Assembly: GCA_963761325.1 (NCBI GenBank)
Contig: CAVXGZ010000008.1
Coordinates: 1,674,001 to 1,738,000, forward strand
DNA: 64,000 nt
Source: Streptantibioticus_C sp963761325
Lineage (GTDB): Bacteria; Actinomycetota; Actinomycetes; Streptomycetales; Streptomycetaceae
Direction of reading: 5' to 3'
The position numbers and the translations under genes were made by a program. Under the pieces are notes generated by a model, which did not search any database, had not been told where the DNA came from, and worked only from the letters and a program-made list of their open reading frames with translations. Shown piece by piece: positions 29,925 through 40,258 of the stretch; position 1 is the first letter of the stretch, and each line of letters starts with the position of its first letter.

Positions 29925-30212
29925 ATGTACGCGACGGTACGGCGATACGAAGGGGTGACCGATCCGGCCACGGTGGGACGCCGGGTGAACGAGGGGTTCG
30001 TGCCGTTGATCCGCCGCGTTCCCGGGCTCGTGGCCTACTACTGGGTCGACGCCGGCGACGGGGTGATGATCTCCACCAGCGTCTACGAAGACCGGGCCGG
30101 GGCCGAGGAGTCGACGAGGATCGCCGCCGAATTCGTCCGGGAGCATCTCGCCTCGCTCTTCCCGCACCCTCCCCAGGTCACGGCCGGTGAGGTCCTGGTG
30201 TCCGGGCAGTAG
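29925..30212 (+). CDS. small dimeric alpha/beta-barrel (ABM-like) protein
   Basis: A 95-residue protein with the beta-alpha-beta-beta pattern of antibiotic-biosynthesis-monooxygenase-like barrels: M-Y-A-T-V-R-R-Y-E-G, then R-V-P-G-L-V-A-Y-Y-W-V-D-A, and M-I-S-T-S-V-Y-E-D. No signal peptide is present. ATG 29925 is preferred over an upstream ATG because GGAGG lies about 7 nt before it. Such proteins are often small monooxygenases or heme-handling proteins; the substrate is not apparent. It is 111 bp downstream of the MBL gene on the same strand. Confidence 0.72.
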   Translation: MYATVRRYEGVTDPATVGRRVNEGFVPLIRRVPGLVAYYWVDAGDGVMISTSVYEDRAGAEESTRIAAEFVREHLASLFPHPPQVTAGEVLVSGQ

Positions 30213-30276
30213 CGAGGTCACACCATCGAGCGGGGCACGCCTGACCGGGCGGCCCCGCTCCGGCTTGGCCGCCCGG

Positions 30277-30807
30277 TCAGGCGGAGGGGTCCGGCGGGCT
30301 GTAGGCGATGCCGTGCCGGCGGGCGAGGCGGTTCTTCGCCGTGGCGGAGCCGGCCAGCGAGGCCAACCACAGGGCGCGGCCGGCCTCGTGGGCCTCGGCC
30401 TGCGTCATCTGGGCCAGCCAGCGCTTGTTGTCCGCGTCGTGGTAGGCGTCGGCCACCACCTCGGACAGGTCGGCGCCGCCGGGCCGCGCCGGGACCCGCA
30501 GGTAGTCCCGGAGCATCTCCAACTCGGAGGGCAGCAGGTCCACTTCGCGGTACGCCTCGTCCGCCTGCTTCGCCAGCCAGCGCGCGACCGGCCGCCGGGC
30601 CGTCTCACGGGCGGTCCGCAGCGCGAGGGCGTCGGCGCCGTCCCGGGTGAGCCGCACCGTGCGGCCGTGCCCGACCCGCCGCACCTCGATCAGGCGCTCG
30701 GCGGCCAGTTCGGACAGCACCCGCGCGGTGTCGGCGTCGACCGGCAGCCAGTCGGCCGCCCCGCCCAGTCTCTCGATGGCCGCCCACGCGTCCACGCCTA
30801 TCGGCAT
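30277..30807 (-). CDS. hypothetical protein with winged-helix-like N-terminus
   Basis: A 176-residue protein I do not recognise. Residues 20-65 (V-D-A-D-T-A-R-V-L-S-E-L-A-A-E-R-L-I-E-V-R-R-V-G-H-G-R-T-V-R-L-T) look like a winged helix. The C-terminal part is helical and basic (K-N-R-L-A-R-R-H-G-I-A-Y). ATG 30807 has a strong GGAGGGAG site just upstream. It converges with the preceding ABM-like gene. A DNA-binding or regulatory role is possible. Confidence 0.65.
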   Translation of the reverse strand: MPIGVDAWAAIERLGGAADWLPVDADTARVLSELAAERLIEVRRVGHGRTVRLTRDGADALALRTARETARRPVARWLAKQADEAYREVDLLPSELEMLRDYLRVPARPGGADLSEVVADAYHDADNKRWLAQMTQAEAHEAGRALWLASLAGSATAKNRLARRHGIAYSPPDPSA

Positions 30808-30904
30808 CGTGCTCCCTCCACCGCGCCGGGATGCTCAACGCCCGAGCGGCGTCCAGGTTGCGGCCCGCGCGGGCCGGCTTCCCCGACGTCCACTCGACGT
30901 CCAC

Positions 30905-30942
30905 CCGGCCTCCGTCCGGCCTCCGTCCGGCCTCCGTCCGGC
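30905..30942. repeat. three tandem copies of an 11-bp unit
   Basis: CCGGCCTCCGT occurs three times head to tail (30905-30937), followed by a partial fourth copy. It lies in the non-coding stretch before the 43-residue membrane protein and is probably slippage of GC-rich DNA. Confidence 0.7.
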
Positions 30943-31020
30943 GCCCGCCCGGCGCATGTGCGCCGGGATCGCGGGCACCCTCACTACGACCTGCCCGTGC
31001 GAACGGAAGGACGGCAGACC

Positions 31021-31152
31021 ATGTGGCTTGCATCACACGCGGCGAACACTCATATCGCCGTGCTCGTCGTCGCGTTCCTGGTCTTCGCCGGGATCGTCGG
31101 CATCGTCACCACGCACAAGGGCAACCGGGGCAAGAAGATCAAGCGCCGCTGA
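31021..31152 (+). CDS. 43-residue single-span membrane protein
   Basis: A short ORF starting M-W-L-A-S-H-A-A-N-T-H-I and carrying one hydrophobic segment (about residues 12-30, I-A-V-L-V-V-A-F-L-V-F-A-G-I-V-G-I-V) followed by a basic tail K-G-N-R-G-K-K-I-K-R-R. Third codon positions are almost all G or C, as in real genes here. A GGAAGGA stretch is about 10 nt upstream. The positive-inside rule predicts the tail in the cytoplasm. Function unknown. Confidence 0.6.
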   Translation: MWLASHAANTHIAVLVVAFLVFAGIVGIVTTHKGNRGKKIKRR

Positions 31153-31190
31153 CCCGGCCGGCGTGGTGACGCACCGCGTGCGCCGGACCG

Positions 31191-31448
31191 TCAGCCGCCG
31201 CTCTTGCGACGGAACGAGCGCTGGCTGGCGGCGGGCCCGTGGGCCCCGTGGATCTTGGAGCGGCCGCTGCCGCTGCCGCCGCCCGAGCCGTCCTGCTGGG
31301 CGCCGCGCTTGCGGGCCAGCGCCTCGCGGAACTTGGCCTTGACGTCGTCCTCGGCCGTCTCGGTGCCCTGCTCGGCCTGCTCCGGCGCCACGGCGGCGTC
31401 CGTCCCCTCGGAGTCGGCGGGCGCGGGGCCTTCGGATGATGCGGGCAT
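31191..31448 (-). CDS. DUF5302 small protein
   Basis: An 85-residue actinobacterial protein with an acidic N-terminal half and the conserved core E-D-D-V-K-A-K-F-R-E-A-L-A-R-K-R-G followed by the diagnostic end K-I-H-G-A-H-G-P-A-A-S-Q-R-S-F-R-R-K-S-G-G. GGAGG lies 5 nt before ATG 31448. It is likely unstructured; its function is unknown. It converges with the 43-residue membrane protein gene. Confidence 0.85.
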   Translation of the reverse strand: MPASSEGPAPADSEGTDAAVAPEQAEQGTETAEDDVKAKFREALARKRGAQQDGSGGGSGSGRSKIHGAHGPAASQRSFRRKSGG

Positions 31449-31538
31449 GGTGACCTCCAGGCTGCGAAACGGTGACGGGCACAGCCTGTCACGTCGAACG
31501 GCCGCCGCTCGCCGATTTTCGGCCCGCGGGGTCGCTTT

Positions 31539-32579
31539 CTAGCGCGCGTTGCGGCGCATGCGCGCGCCGACCTCGCCGCCCTCGGTCTCCCACCACGGCC
31601 GCACCCGCTCCGGCGGCGCCGCGGCGGCCGGGGCGGGCGTGTCCGGGCCCGGTGCCGTCGCCGCGGCGGAGGCGGCAGCCGGGGCGGGGGCGGCGACCGG
31701 GGCGAGTTCGCGGTCGAGGCGGGCGTCGAGCTCGATGGTCTTGGCGCGCTCCGAGCGCCACCACTCGACGAACACCGCGAACAGGAACGGCAGCCCGACC
31801 AGTTCGGCGATGGTGAACATCAGACCGCCGCCGATCTGCTGGTCGCGCTGCAGGCTCGGCCCCCACACGCGCGGGTGGGCGGCGTAGTACGGGCCGGCCA
31901 CCAGCGTGCCGCTCAGCATCACCACGACGCCGGGCACCGAGTCGAAGAGCCCGTCGAGGAAGACCAGCAGCGCCCGCACCGGATAGGTGCACCAGCGCGG
32001 CAGCAGTTCCTGCCGGCTGAGCATCGGCAGCACGAACAGGCAGCCGGTGAACATCAGTTGCAGGTGCATCAGCTGCCGGACGCCGTAGTGGCCCAGCGCG
32101 GTCTGGAAGTAGGGCGTGAAGTAGATCGTCAGCTCGGAGGCGAGCACCAGCGCCGAGCTGACGAACGGGAACGTCAACACCCGTACGGCGAAACCACCCG
32201 TCACGGCGGACAGCCGCCGCCCGGCGGACCGGGACAGCGCGCGCTCCGCCAGCGTCAGCGGGTCGCCGAGCGCGAGACCGAGCGGGGCGAGGAGGTCCAG
32301 CATGATGTTCTGCACGGCGGCCGGCCAGAACAGCACGCGGCTGTAGACCATGAACGCGGACATGGTGGCGACCACCATGGTGCCGAGCCCGAGGACCACG
32401 AAGGCGGTCGTGCGGGCCGCCGGCCACGACTCGCCACGCCGCCGCAGCCGCCGCACCGCGCCCGCGTAGAGCCCGCCGAGCACCAGCACGCACGCCAGCG
32501 CCACCGGGTCCAGTTCCCACGTGGTCAGAAAACGGGCAACCGTCAACTCCGGCAGAACCGTCACCGCCAAGGTGCTCAC
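31539..32579 (-). CDS. ctaG: cytochrome c oxidase assembly protein (CtaG family)
   Basis: A 346-residue polytopic membrane protein of the caa3-type CtaG family, involved in copper delivery to or assembly of cytochrome oxidase. It has about seven membrane segments. Conserved features include M-V-Y-S-R-V-L-F-W-P-A-A-V-Q-N-I-M-L-D-L-L-A-P, Y-F-T-P-Y-F and Q-L-M-H-L-Q-L-M-F-T-G. The last 70 residues are an Ala/Pro-rich cytoplasmic tail. GTG 32579 is preferred over GTG 32600 because AGGTGGG is properly spaced before it. It complements ctaA and ctaB elsewhere in the window. Confidence 0.88.
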   Translation of the reverse strand: MSTLAVTVLPELTVARFLTTWELDPVALACVLVLGGLYAGAVRRLRRRGESWPAARTTAFVVLGLGTMVVATMSAFMVYSRVLFWPAAVQNIMLDLLAPLGLALGDPLTLAERALSRSAGRRLSAVTGGFAVRVLTFPFVSSALVLASELTIYFTPYFQTALGHYGVRQLMHLQLMFTGCLFVLPMLSRQELLPRWCTYPVRALLVFLDGLFDSVPGVVVMLSGTLVAGPYYAAHPRVWGPSLQRDQQIGGGLMFTIAELVGLPFLFAVFVEWWRSERAKTIELDARLDRELAPVAAPAPAAASAAATAPGPDTPAPAAAAPPERVRPWWETEGGEVGARMRRNAR

Positions 32580-32653
32580 CGCGCACCCACCTGCTCTCAC
32601 ATCGCCGGCCTCACAGCGGCAACCAGACTAGACGCCGGGCACCGGGGCGCCGT

Positions 32654-33667
32654 TCAGCGGGTGGTCTCCCGCTCGGTGCGCTCCCCGCCCGGCTCCGCGG
32701 CGGCCTCCCGGCGCCGCCGCGAGGCGACCAGGCTGGTGGCGGTGGTGACCGCCAGCACGCCGGCGATGACGCCGAGCGAGAGCGGGGTGGAGATCTCCGG
32801 CACGTGCACCCCCGACGCGTGCAGCGCGTGCAGCACCAGCTTGACGCCGATGAAGCCCAGGATGACCGAGAGCCCGTACGACAGGTGGACCAGCCGTTCC
32901 AGCAGCCCGCCGAGCAGGAAGTACAGCTGGCGCAGGCCCATCAGCGCGAAGGCGTTGGCGGTGAAGACGATGTACGGGTCCTGGGTGAGGCCGAAGATCG
33001 CCGGGATGGAGTCGAGCGCGAACAGCACGTCGGTGGTGCCGATCGCGAGCATCACGACGAGCATCGGCGTCATCAGCCGGCGGCCGTTCTCCACGACGAA
33101 CAGCGCGGTCCCGTGGTAGCGCTCGGTGGCCGGCACCCGCCGTTCGATCGCCTTCAGCAGCCGGTTCTCCTGGTACTCCGGCCTCTCCGGACCGCCCGGA
33201 CCCGGCTTGTCCCGGGCCTCCCGGAGCAGCTTCCACGCGGTCCACACCAGGAAGGCGCCGAAGACGAAGAAGATCCACGAGAAGCCGGCGATCAGCGCCG
33301 CGCCGGCCGCGATGAACACCGCGCGCAGCACCAGGGCGATCAGCACCCCGACGAACAGCACCCGTTGCCGGTGGACCACCGGCACCGCGAACCGGCCCAT
33401 GATCAGCACGAAGACGAACAGGTTGTCGACGCTCAGCGACTTCTCGGTGATGTACCCGGCCAGGAACTGACCGGCCGGCGCGGCCCCGCCGAAGACCAGC
33501 AGGCCGCCGCAGAAGAGCCCGGCCAGCACGATCCACACCCCGGTCCAGACCGCGGCCTCCCGGATCGACACCTCGTGCGGCCGGCGCCCGCCGATCAGGA
33601 AGTCGACCGCGATCAGCGCGCACAGGCCGAGGATGGTCGCAGCCCAGAGGGTGAGGGAGACATCCAC
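32654..33667 (-). CDS. TerC family integral membrane protein
   Basis: A 337-residue membrane protein with about eight or nine hydrophobic segments and the family acidic motifs S-V-D-N-L-F-V-F-V-L-I and T-D-V-L-F-A-L-D-S-I-P-A-I, both with buried aspartates. TerC proteins occur in tellurite-resistance loci and are linked to metal (manganese) export. GTG 33667 is chosen because TACCGT lies 7 nt upstream, implying a leaderless mRNA, and it gives the usual V-D-V-S start. Two TerD genes follow upstream on the same strand, so a Ter-type stress module is suggested. Confidence 0.88.
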   Translation of the reverse strand: MDVSLTLWAATILGLCALIAVDFLIGGRRPHEVSIREAAVWTGVWIVLAGLFCGGLLVFGGAAPAGQFLAGYITEKSLSVDNLFVFVLIMGRFAVPVVHRQRVLFVGVLIALVLRAVFIAAGAALIAGFSWIFFVFGAFLVWTAWKLLREARDKPGPGGPERPEYQENRLLKAIERRVPATERYHGTALFVVENGRRLMTPMLVVMLAIGTTDVLFALDSIPAIFGLTQDPYIVFTANAFALMGLRQLYFLLGGLLERLVHLSYGLSVILGFIGVKLVLHALHASGVHVPEISTPLSLGVIAGVLAVTTATSLVASRRRREAAAEPGGERTERETTR

Positions 33668-33724
33668 TCCCAGAACGGTACAGGCTTCGCCAATCACTGG
33701 TAAAGCGGAGACCAAACGAGCAGG

Positions 33725-35512
33725 TCAGCTGCCGTGTGCCTGGCGTGCCTCGGCGATCTCGCCGAGGACCACCTCCAGCACCCGGCTGCCGTCCGGCGGC
33801 AGCGACGGCTCGTAGGTCCACTCCTGGCCCACCCAGGGGTCGACCAGGTGGTCGTCGGGCAGCGGTGTCAGCCGCAGCAGGGAGCGCCACAGCGGGTCGA
33901 GCAGCGGCCCGAACGACCCGGCCTCCGCCCGGTCGGCGATCAGCATCAGGTGCACCCCGGCGGCCGGCCCCTCGTCCGCCAGGTAGCGCAGCCGGGTCAG
34001 CGCCCGGTCGTCGAAGTCGTACGGGAAGCCGCTGACCACCAGCAGCTGCACCGCGGTGTCCAGGTCGGGCGGCAGCGCGTCCGGGGCGCCGACCCGCATC
34101 GCCATGGTGATCAGGTCCACCCGCCGGGTCATCGCCTCCAACGCCCCCGGCACGCCGTCCGCGCCGACGCCCGACCACTGCCGCAGCGCGCGGGAGCGGG
34201 CCAGCGGGGCGAACGCGCCCGCCGCGGCGCCCGTGGGGTCCACCAGGTGCACGGTCAGCCCGCCGACCGGGTGGGCGGCCAGCAGCCGCACCGCGAGCGC
34301 GGCGCCGACCTCGGCGGCCCGGCGGCGCATCAGCTCCGCGTCCTGCGGGGTCACCGAGCCCGGCTCGACAACGTAGTCGGCCCCGCTGTCGATCCACAGG
34401 CCGCGCTCCAGCGGCAGCCGGGCGAGCATCGGGATGCGCAGCTCGGGCACCTCGGGCAGGTGGATGTCGCCCAGCCGGACGCCCAGCGGCGGCGCGGCGG
34501 GCGCCCGGTAGCCGTGCCAGACCGGGCTCTCCCAGGCGGCGTAGGCCGGCGGCAGCGCGGGCTCGACCACCTCGGACTCCGCGGTCAACTGGCGCAGATC
34601 GTGGTCGAGATGGGCCCTGGCCTGGTCGGTCAGGTCGTGGCGGCGGGCCTGCGCCCGCTCCCTGGCTGCCTCGGCCTCCGGCCCGAACCGGGTCGCCGGG
34701 TCGGCCAGCAGGGCGTCCAGCTCGCGCTCCAGCCGCGACTCGGCGAACTCCACCGCGCCGCGGTAGGCGGCGATCCGCCGGGTCAGGTCCTCGAACATGC
34801 CGGCGACCTGGTTGAACAGCCGCTCCTCCATCGTCCAGCCGGGCGCGTCCCCGGCCACCGGCTCGCCCGGGTCCGGCCGGTCGGCGGGCGCGGGCGGGGC
34901 GGGCGGCTCGGCGTCGCGCTGCGCGGGCAGGGCGGCGACCGTCGGCACGACCCGGGTCAGCGCGGCGCGGCGCACCGCGTCGTGCACCTCGCCGGCCAGC
35001 AGGACCGGGGCCGGCAGGCGGTAGTCGGCGAGCATCCCGGGCAGGCCGGCGGCGTAGCCCTGGCCGACCGCGCGGATTCGCCAGGCCCCGTCGCGCCGGT
35101 AGAACTCCAGCACGGCCACCGCGGACTCGCGGGCCAGCCCGGTGAGGGTGAACGCGGCCAACTCCTCGCCGTCCGGCACGCTGACGGTGGCGCGCGGCGC
35201 GGCGAGGGCGCCGAAGCTGCCCGGCCCGCCGCTCTCGCCGGGCAGCGCGAGCAGCACGGTCAACCGCCGGCTGTCCGGTGCGGTCCCGGGGAGCGGAGCC
35301 GCCAGGTCCAGCGTGATCCGCTGCTCCGTGCCCGCCCGGCCCGGCACCCGGATCCCGGGCAGCGTCGGCGCCCCGGCGTGCGCCAGGCGCGCGCCGGCGG
35401 CCACACCGTCGAGGATCACGCCGGTGGTCACGGCCACGTCGGCGGTGACGCGGACCTCCAGCGTGGTCCGCGACAACGGATGATTCTGCCCTCGCAGCAG
35501 ATCGGCGCCCAT
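33725..35512 (-). CDS. large TerD-family protein with coiled coil and FtsK-like, P-loop-deficient C-terminal domain
   Basis: A 595-residue protein. Residues 1-190 resemble a TerD domain (V-T-T-G-V-I-L-D-G-V, A-V-A-V-L-E-F-Y-R-R-D-G-A-W-R-I-R-A-V-G-Q-G-Y). A Pro/Ala linker follows, then a charged helical region (about 225-320) likely to form a coiled coil. The last 230 residues resemble the core of FtsK/HerA-like proteins in strand order (L-L-V-V-S-G-F-P-Y-D-F-D-D-R-A-L and G-V-H-L-M-L-I-A-D), but where a Walker A would be expected the sequence is L-P-L-E-R-G-L-W-I-D-S-G, lacking G-K-S/T. ATG 35512. It lies 52 bp downstream of a canonical TerD. Function unknown. Confidence 0.75.
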   Translation of the reverse strand: MGADLLRGQNHPLSRTTLEVRVTADVAVTTGVILDGVAAGARLAHAGAPTLPGIRVPGRAGTEQRITLDLAAPLPGTAPDSRRLTVLLALPGESGGPGSFGALAAPRATVSVPDGEELAAFTLTGLARESAVAVLEFYRRDGAWRIRAVGQGYAAGLPGMLADYRLPAPVLLAGEVHDAVRRAALTRVVPTVAALPAQRDAEPPAPPAPADRPDPGEPVAGDAPGWTMEERLFNQVAGMFEDLTRRIAAYRGAVEFAESRLERELDALLADPATRFGPEAEAARERAQARRHDLTDQARAHLDHDLRQLTAESEVVEPALPPAYAAWESPVWHGYRAPAAPPLGVRLGDIHLPEVPELRIPMLARLPLERGLWIDSGADYVVEPGSVTPQDAELMRRRAAEVGAALAVRLLAAHPVGGLTVHLVDPTGAAAGAFAPLARSRALRQWSGVGADGVPGALEAMTRRVDLITMAMRVGAPDALPPDLDTAVQLLVVSGFPYDFDDRALTRLRYLADEGPAAGVHLMLIADRAEAGSFGPLLDPLWRSLLRLTPLPDDHLVDPWVGQEWTYEPSLPPDGSRVLEVVLGEIAEARQAHGS

Positions 35513-35564
35513 CGCCTTACCGCCCTCTCCCCTCGCCCAGCGCGGTGCCTGGTGCGAACGCGGC

Positions 35565-36143
35565 CTACAGATGCGGGACGATCGCCGGCATCAGGTCCTT
35601 GAACGTGCGGCCCTGCACGGGCGCGCCGATGGCGGTCATCGACCAACCACCGCCGGCGCGGTGCACCTTGGCCATGATCTGCGCGGTGTACGGGCCACCG
35701 CCGTCGAGCGTGTAGCGGGCCAGCTCCTGGCCACTGGTCTCGTCGACCAGGCGGCAGAAGGCGTTCTGCACCTCGGCGAACGTCTGGCCGGTGAAGGAGT
35801 TGACGGTGAAGACGATCTGGTCGACGTGGACCGGGACGCGCTGCAGGTCGACGAGGATGGACTCGTCGTCGCCGCCCTGGCCCACCCCGCCGACCAGGTT
35901 GTCGCCGGTGTGCCGGACCGAGCCGTCGTCGCTGACCAGGTGTTGGAAGAAGACCACGTCGGTCATCTGGCGGTCCGCGAACAGCACCGCCGAGGCGTCC
36001 AGGTCTATCTCCCGGGTGCGCCGGCCGAAGATCCCGCGGCGTGCCGCCGCCTGCCAGCCGAGGCCCATCCGCACCGCGGTCAGCGTGCCGCCACCGGACT
36101 TCGTCAGGCTGACCTGCTGCCCCTTGGCCAAGTTCACCGTCAC
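35565..36143 (-). CDS. TerD family protein
   Basis: A 192-residue calcium-binding TerD-type protein of bacterial stress/tellurite loci. It begins V-N-L-A-K-G-Q-Q-V-S-L-T-K and has the family core D-L-D-A-S-A-V-L-F and the acidic loop D-N-L-V-G-G-V-G-Q-G-G-D-D-E-S-I-L-V-D-L in which D/E side chains bind calcium. It is a complete single-domain TerD. GTG 36143 has GGGAGGG about 8 nt upstream. The large TerD-containing gene follows after 52 bp on the same strand, so the two are probably co-transcribed. Confidence 0.93.
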   Translation of the reverse strand: MTVNLAKGQQVSLTKSGGGTLTAVRMGLGWQAAARRGIFGRRTREIDLDASAVLFADRQMTDVVFFQHLVSDDGSVRHTGDNLVGGVGQGGDDESILVDLQRVPVHVDQIVFTVNSFTGQTFAEVQNAFCRLVDETSGQELARYTLDGGGPYTAQIMAKVHRAGGGWSMTAIGAPVQGRTFKDLMPAIVPHL

Positions 36144-36288
36144 CGGCGTTCCCTCCCGCTCCGTTCACCGCGCCGTGGTGCGGCGCTGCCCGAAACCCTA
36201 CGCAGGGTCTCGGGCGATGTACCCCCACCGGAACCCGTTTGTGGCGGTCCTGCGACGAATCGGGTGGCACCGGCGCCGGATGCGCCGC

Positions 36289-38388
<2,100 letters not shown>

Positions 38389-38552
38389 GGAAACACCGTA
38401 CGGCCCGCCACTGACACCCGGCTCCCCGCCGAGCCCCCGCCGGCCCCCGGTACCGCGCTGAACTGCGACGACGCGCGCCGAACCCGGTCGGCTCCCGCCG
38501 GCCGTCCCGCCGGTCGTCCCGAGCTGTCGGCGCGGCGTCCTAGGGTGGTGGT

Positions 38553-39152
38553 GTGACAGAAGACATCCTCGGCCCCGGCGCGGCCGGGGCCCCTGAGGTG
38601 CGGTGGACGGTGCGCGAGACGCCGGTCGGGCCGCTGCTGCTGGCCACGACCGGTTCCGGCCTGGTCAACGTGCTCTTCCGGGCCGACACCCGGGTGACCG
38701 CGACCGCGGTGCGCCGGCTGGCCGGCCGGCTGGGCGCCGAGCCGGTGCGGCACGACCCGGAGCCGTCCGCCGCCCCGGCCGGGCCCGCCGAGCGCCACCT
38801 GGCGGACGCCGCCGGGCAGATCGACGCCTACTTCGCCGGCACGCTGCGGGAGTTCACCGTGCCGCTGGACTGGTCGCTGAGCGGCGGCTTCAACCACCGG
38901 GTGCTGCGCGAGCTGGCGGCCGGCGTGCCCTACGGCTCGGTGGTGGGCTACCAGACGCTCGCCGACCGGGTGGGCGAGCCCGGCGCGGCCCGCGCCGTGG
39001 GCGTCGCCATGGGGTCCAACCCGATCCCGGTGGTCGTCGCCTGCCACCGGGTGGTCGAGAGCGGCGGCGGCATAGGCGGCTTTGGCGGCGGCCTGGAGAT
39101 CAAACGCCGCCTGCTCGCCCTGGAAGGCGTCCTGCCGGCTCCGCTGTTCTGA
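38553..39152 (+). CDS. ogt: methylated-DNA--protein-cysteine S-methyltransferase
   Basis: A suicide repair enzyme that takes alkyl groups from O6-alkylguanine. The 199-residue protein has the C-terminal DNA-binding core V-P-Y-G-S-V-V-G-Y-Q-T-L-A-D-R and the active-site cysteine in V-V-A-C-H-R-V-V. The usual proline before the cysteine (P-C-H-R) is alanine here. The conserved G-G-F-G-G-G-L-E-I-K-R-R-L-L-A-L-E end is intact. GTG 38553 lies 6 nt after TAGGGT, suggesting a leaderless mRNA. It is divergent from uvrB. Confidence 0.92.
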   Translation: MTEDILGPGAAGAPEVRWTVRETPVGPLLLATTGSGLVNVLFRADTRVTATAVRRLAGRLGAEPVRHDPEPSAAPAGPAERHLADAAGQIDAYFAGTLREFTVPLDWSLSGGFNHRVLRELAAGVPYGSVVGYQTLADRVGEPGAARAVGVAMGSNPIPVVVACHRVVESGGGIGGFGGGLEIKRRLLALEGVLPAPLF

Positions 39153-39177
39153 CCGGCCCAGCCACGCTCCGGACCCT

Positions 39178-39549
39178 CTACGCTCCGGGGTCGTCGAAGT
39201 GGGCGGCGGCGAGGTAGTCGGGGTTGGGGTCGAGGGCGGCGGCGAGGCGGAAGTGGCGCTGGGCCTCGGCGGCGCGGCCGGCCCGCTCCAGGGTGCGGGC
39301 CAGCGCGAAGTGGGCGAAGGCGTTGTCCGGCTCGCGGTCCAGCACGACCTGGAACTCCAGCTCGGCGGCGCGCAGCTGCGCGGCGAGGAAGAACGCGCGG
39401 GCCCGCAGCAGGCGGGCCGCGGTGTTCTCCGGATGCGCGGTGATGACGGGATCGAGCAGCTTGACGGCACCGCGCGGGTCGCGGGCCTCGAGCAGCCGCT
39501 CCGCGGCGCGGTAGTCGATGACGTTGGTCTCCGGAGTGCGCTCGGCCAC
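39178..39549 (-). CDS. tetratricopeptide repeat protein
   Basis: A 123-residue protein made of about three TPR helices-pairs: the first near residues 12-40 (D-Y-R-A-A-E-R-L-L-E-A-R-D-P-R-G-A-V-K-L-L), then P-E-N-T-A-A-R-L-L-R-A-R-A-F-F, and P-D-N-A-F-A-H-F-A-L-A-R-T-L-E. TPRs mediate protein-protein contacts; the partner is unknown. GTG 39549 has GGAGG about 6 nt upstream, which excludes the much longer frame extending upstream. It converges with ogt over 25 bp. Confidence 0.82.
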   Translation of the reverse strand: MAERTPETNVIDYRAAERLLEARDPRGAVKLLDPVITAHPENTAARLLRARAFFLAAQLRAAELEFQVVLDREPDNAFAHFALARTLERAGRAAEAQRHFRLAAALDPNPDYLAAAHFDDPGA

Positions 39550-39645
39550 CCTGTGCCTCCTTGCAGCGGCGATCTCCCGCCCTTCCAGGGATACCCAACG
39601 GCCATTTTCGGCAATCGCGTTCCGCCCCTGCCTAGACTGGGCCGC

Positions 39646-40236
39646 ATGGGCGAAGCCGGGGGGATCGTGTACTTCGAACGGCGGCAGGACTGGCGCGGCT
39701 GGCTGACCGAGCACCACGAGTCGGCCGCGGAGCTGCTGGTCGGCTTCCGCAAGAAGGGCAGCGGGCTGCCGAGCATCACCTGGCCGGAGTCGGTGGACGA
39801 GGCGCTGTGCCACGGCTGGATCGACGGGGTGCGCCGCCGGATCGACGACACCAGCTACGTCATCCGCTTCACCCCGCGCCGGACCGGTTCGGTGTGGAGC
39901 AACGTCAATGTGAAGCGGTTCGGCGAGCTGCGGGCGGCCGGCCTGGTCCGGCCCGCCGGGGAGGCCGCGTTCGCCGCCCGCGAACAGGAGCGCAGCGGGA
40001 TCTACGCGTACGAGGCACCGCGGGAGGCGGAGCTGTCGGCGGAGTTCGCGGACCGGTTCCGGGCGGCCGGCCCGGCGTGGGCGTTCTTCGGCGAGCAGGC
40101 GCCCTCGTACCGCAGGACGACACTGCACTGGGTGATGGCGGCCAAGCAGCAGGCCACCCGGGAGCGGCGGCTGGCGGCGCTGATCGAGGCCTCGGCGGCC
40201 GGCGAGCGGCTGAGGCAGTTCTCCTACCGGCGCTGA
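39646..40236 (+). CDS. YdeI/OmpD-associated family protein
   Basis: A 196-residue soluble protein of the YdeI family. Diagnostic stretches are S-I-T-W-P-E-S-V-D-E-A-L-C-H-G-W-I-D-G, R-F-T-P-R-R-T-G-S-V-W-S and the C-terminal basic helix A-K-Q-Q-A-T-R-E-R-R-L. The biochemical role of the family is not established. ATG 39646 lies 7 nt after TAGACT, implying a leaderless mRNA. It is divergent from the TPR gene and converges with coaE. Confidence 0.85.
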   Translation: MGEAGGIVYFERRQDWRGWLTEHHESAAELLVGFRKKGSGLPSITWPESVDEALCHGWIDGVRRRIDDTSYVIRFTPRRTGSVWSNVNVKRFGELRAAGLVRPAGEAAFAAREQERSGIYAYEAPREAELSAEFADRFRAAGPAWAFFGEQAPSYRRTTLHWVMAAKQQATRERRLAALIEASAAGERLRQFSYRR

Positions 40237-40258
40237 CCGCCCGCCCGGCCGGCCCTGC

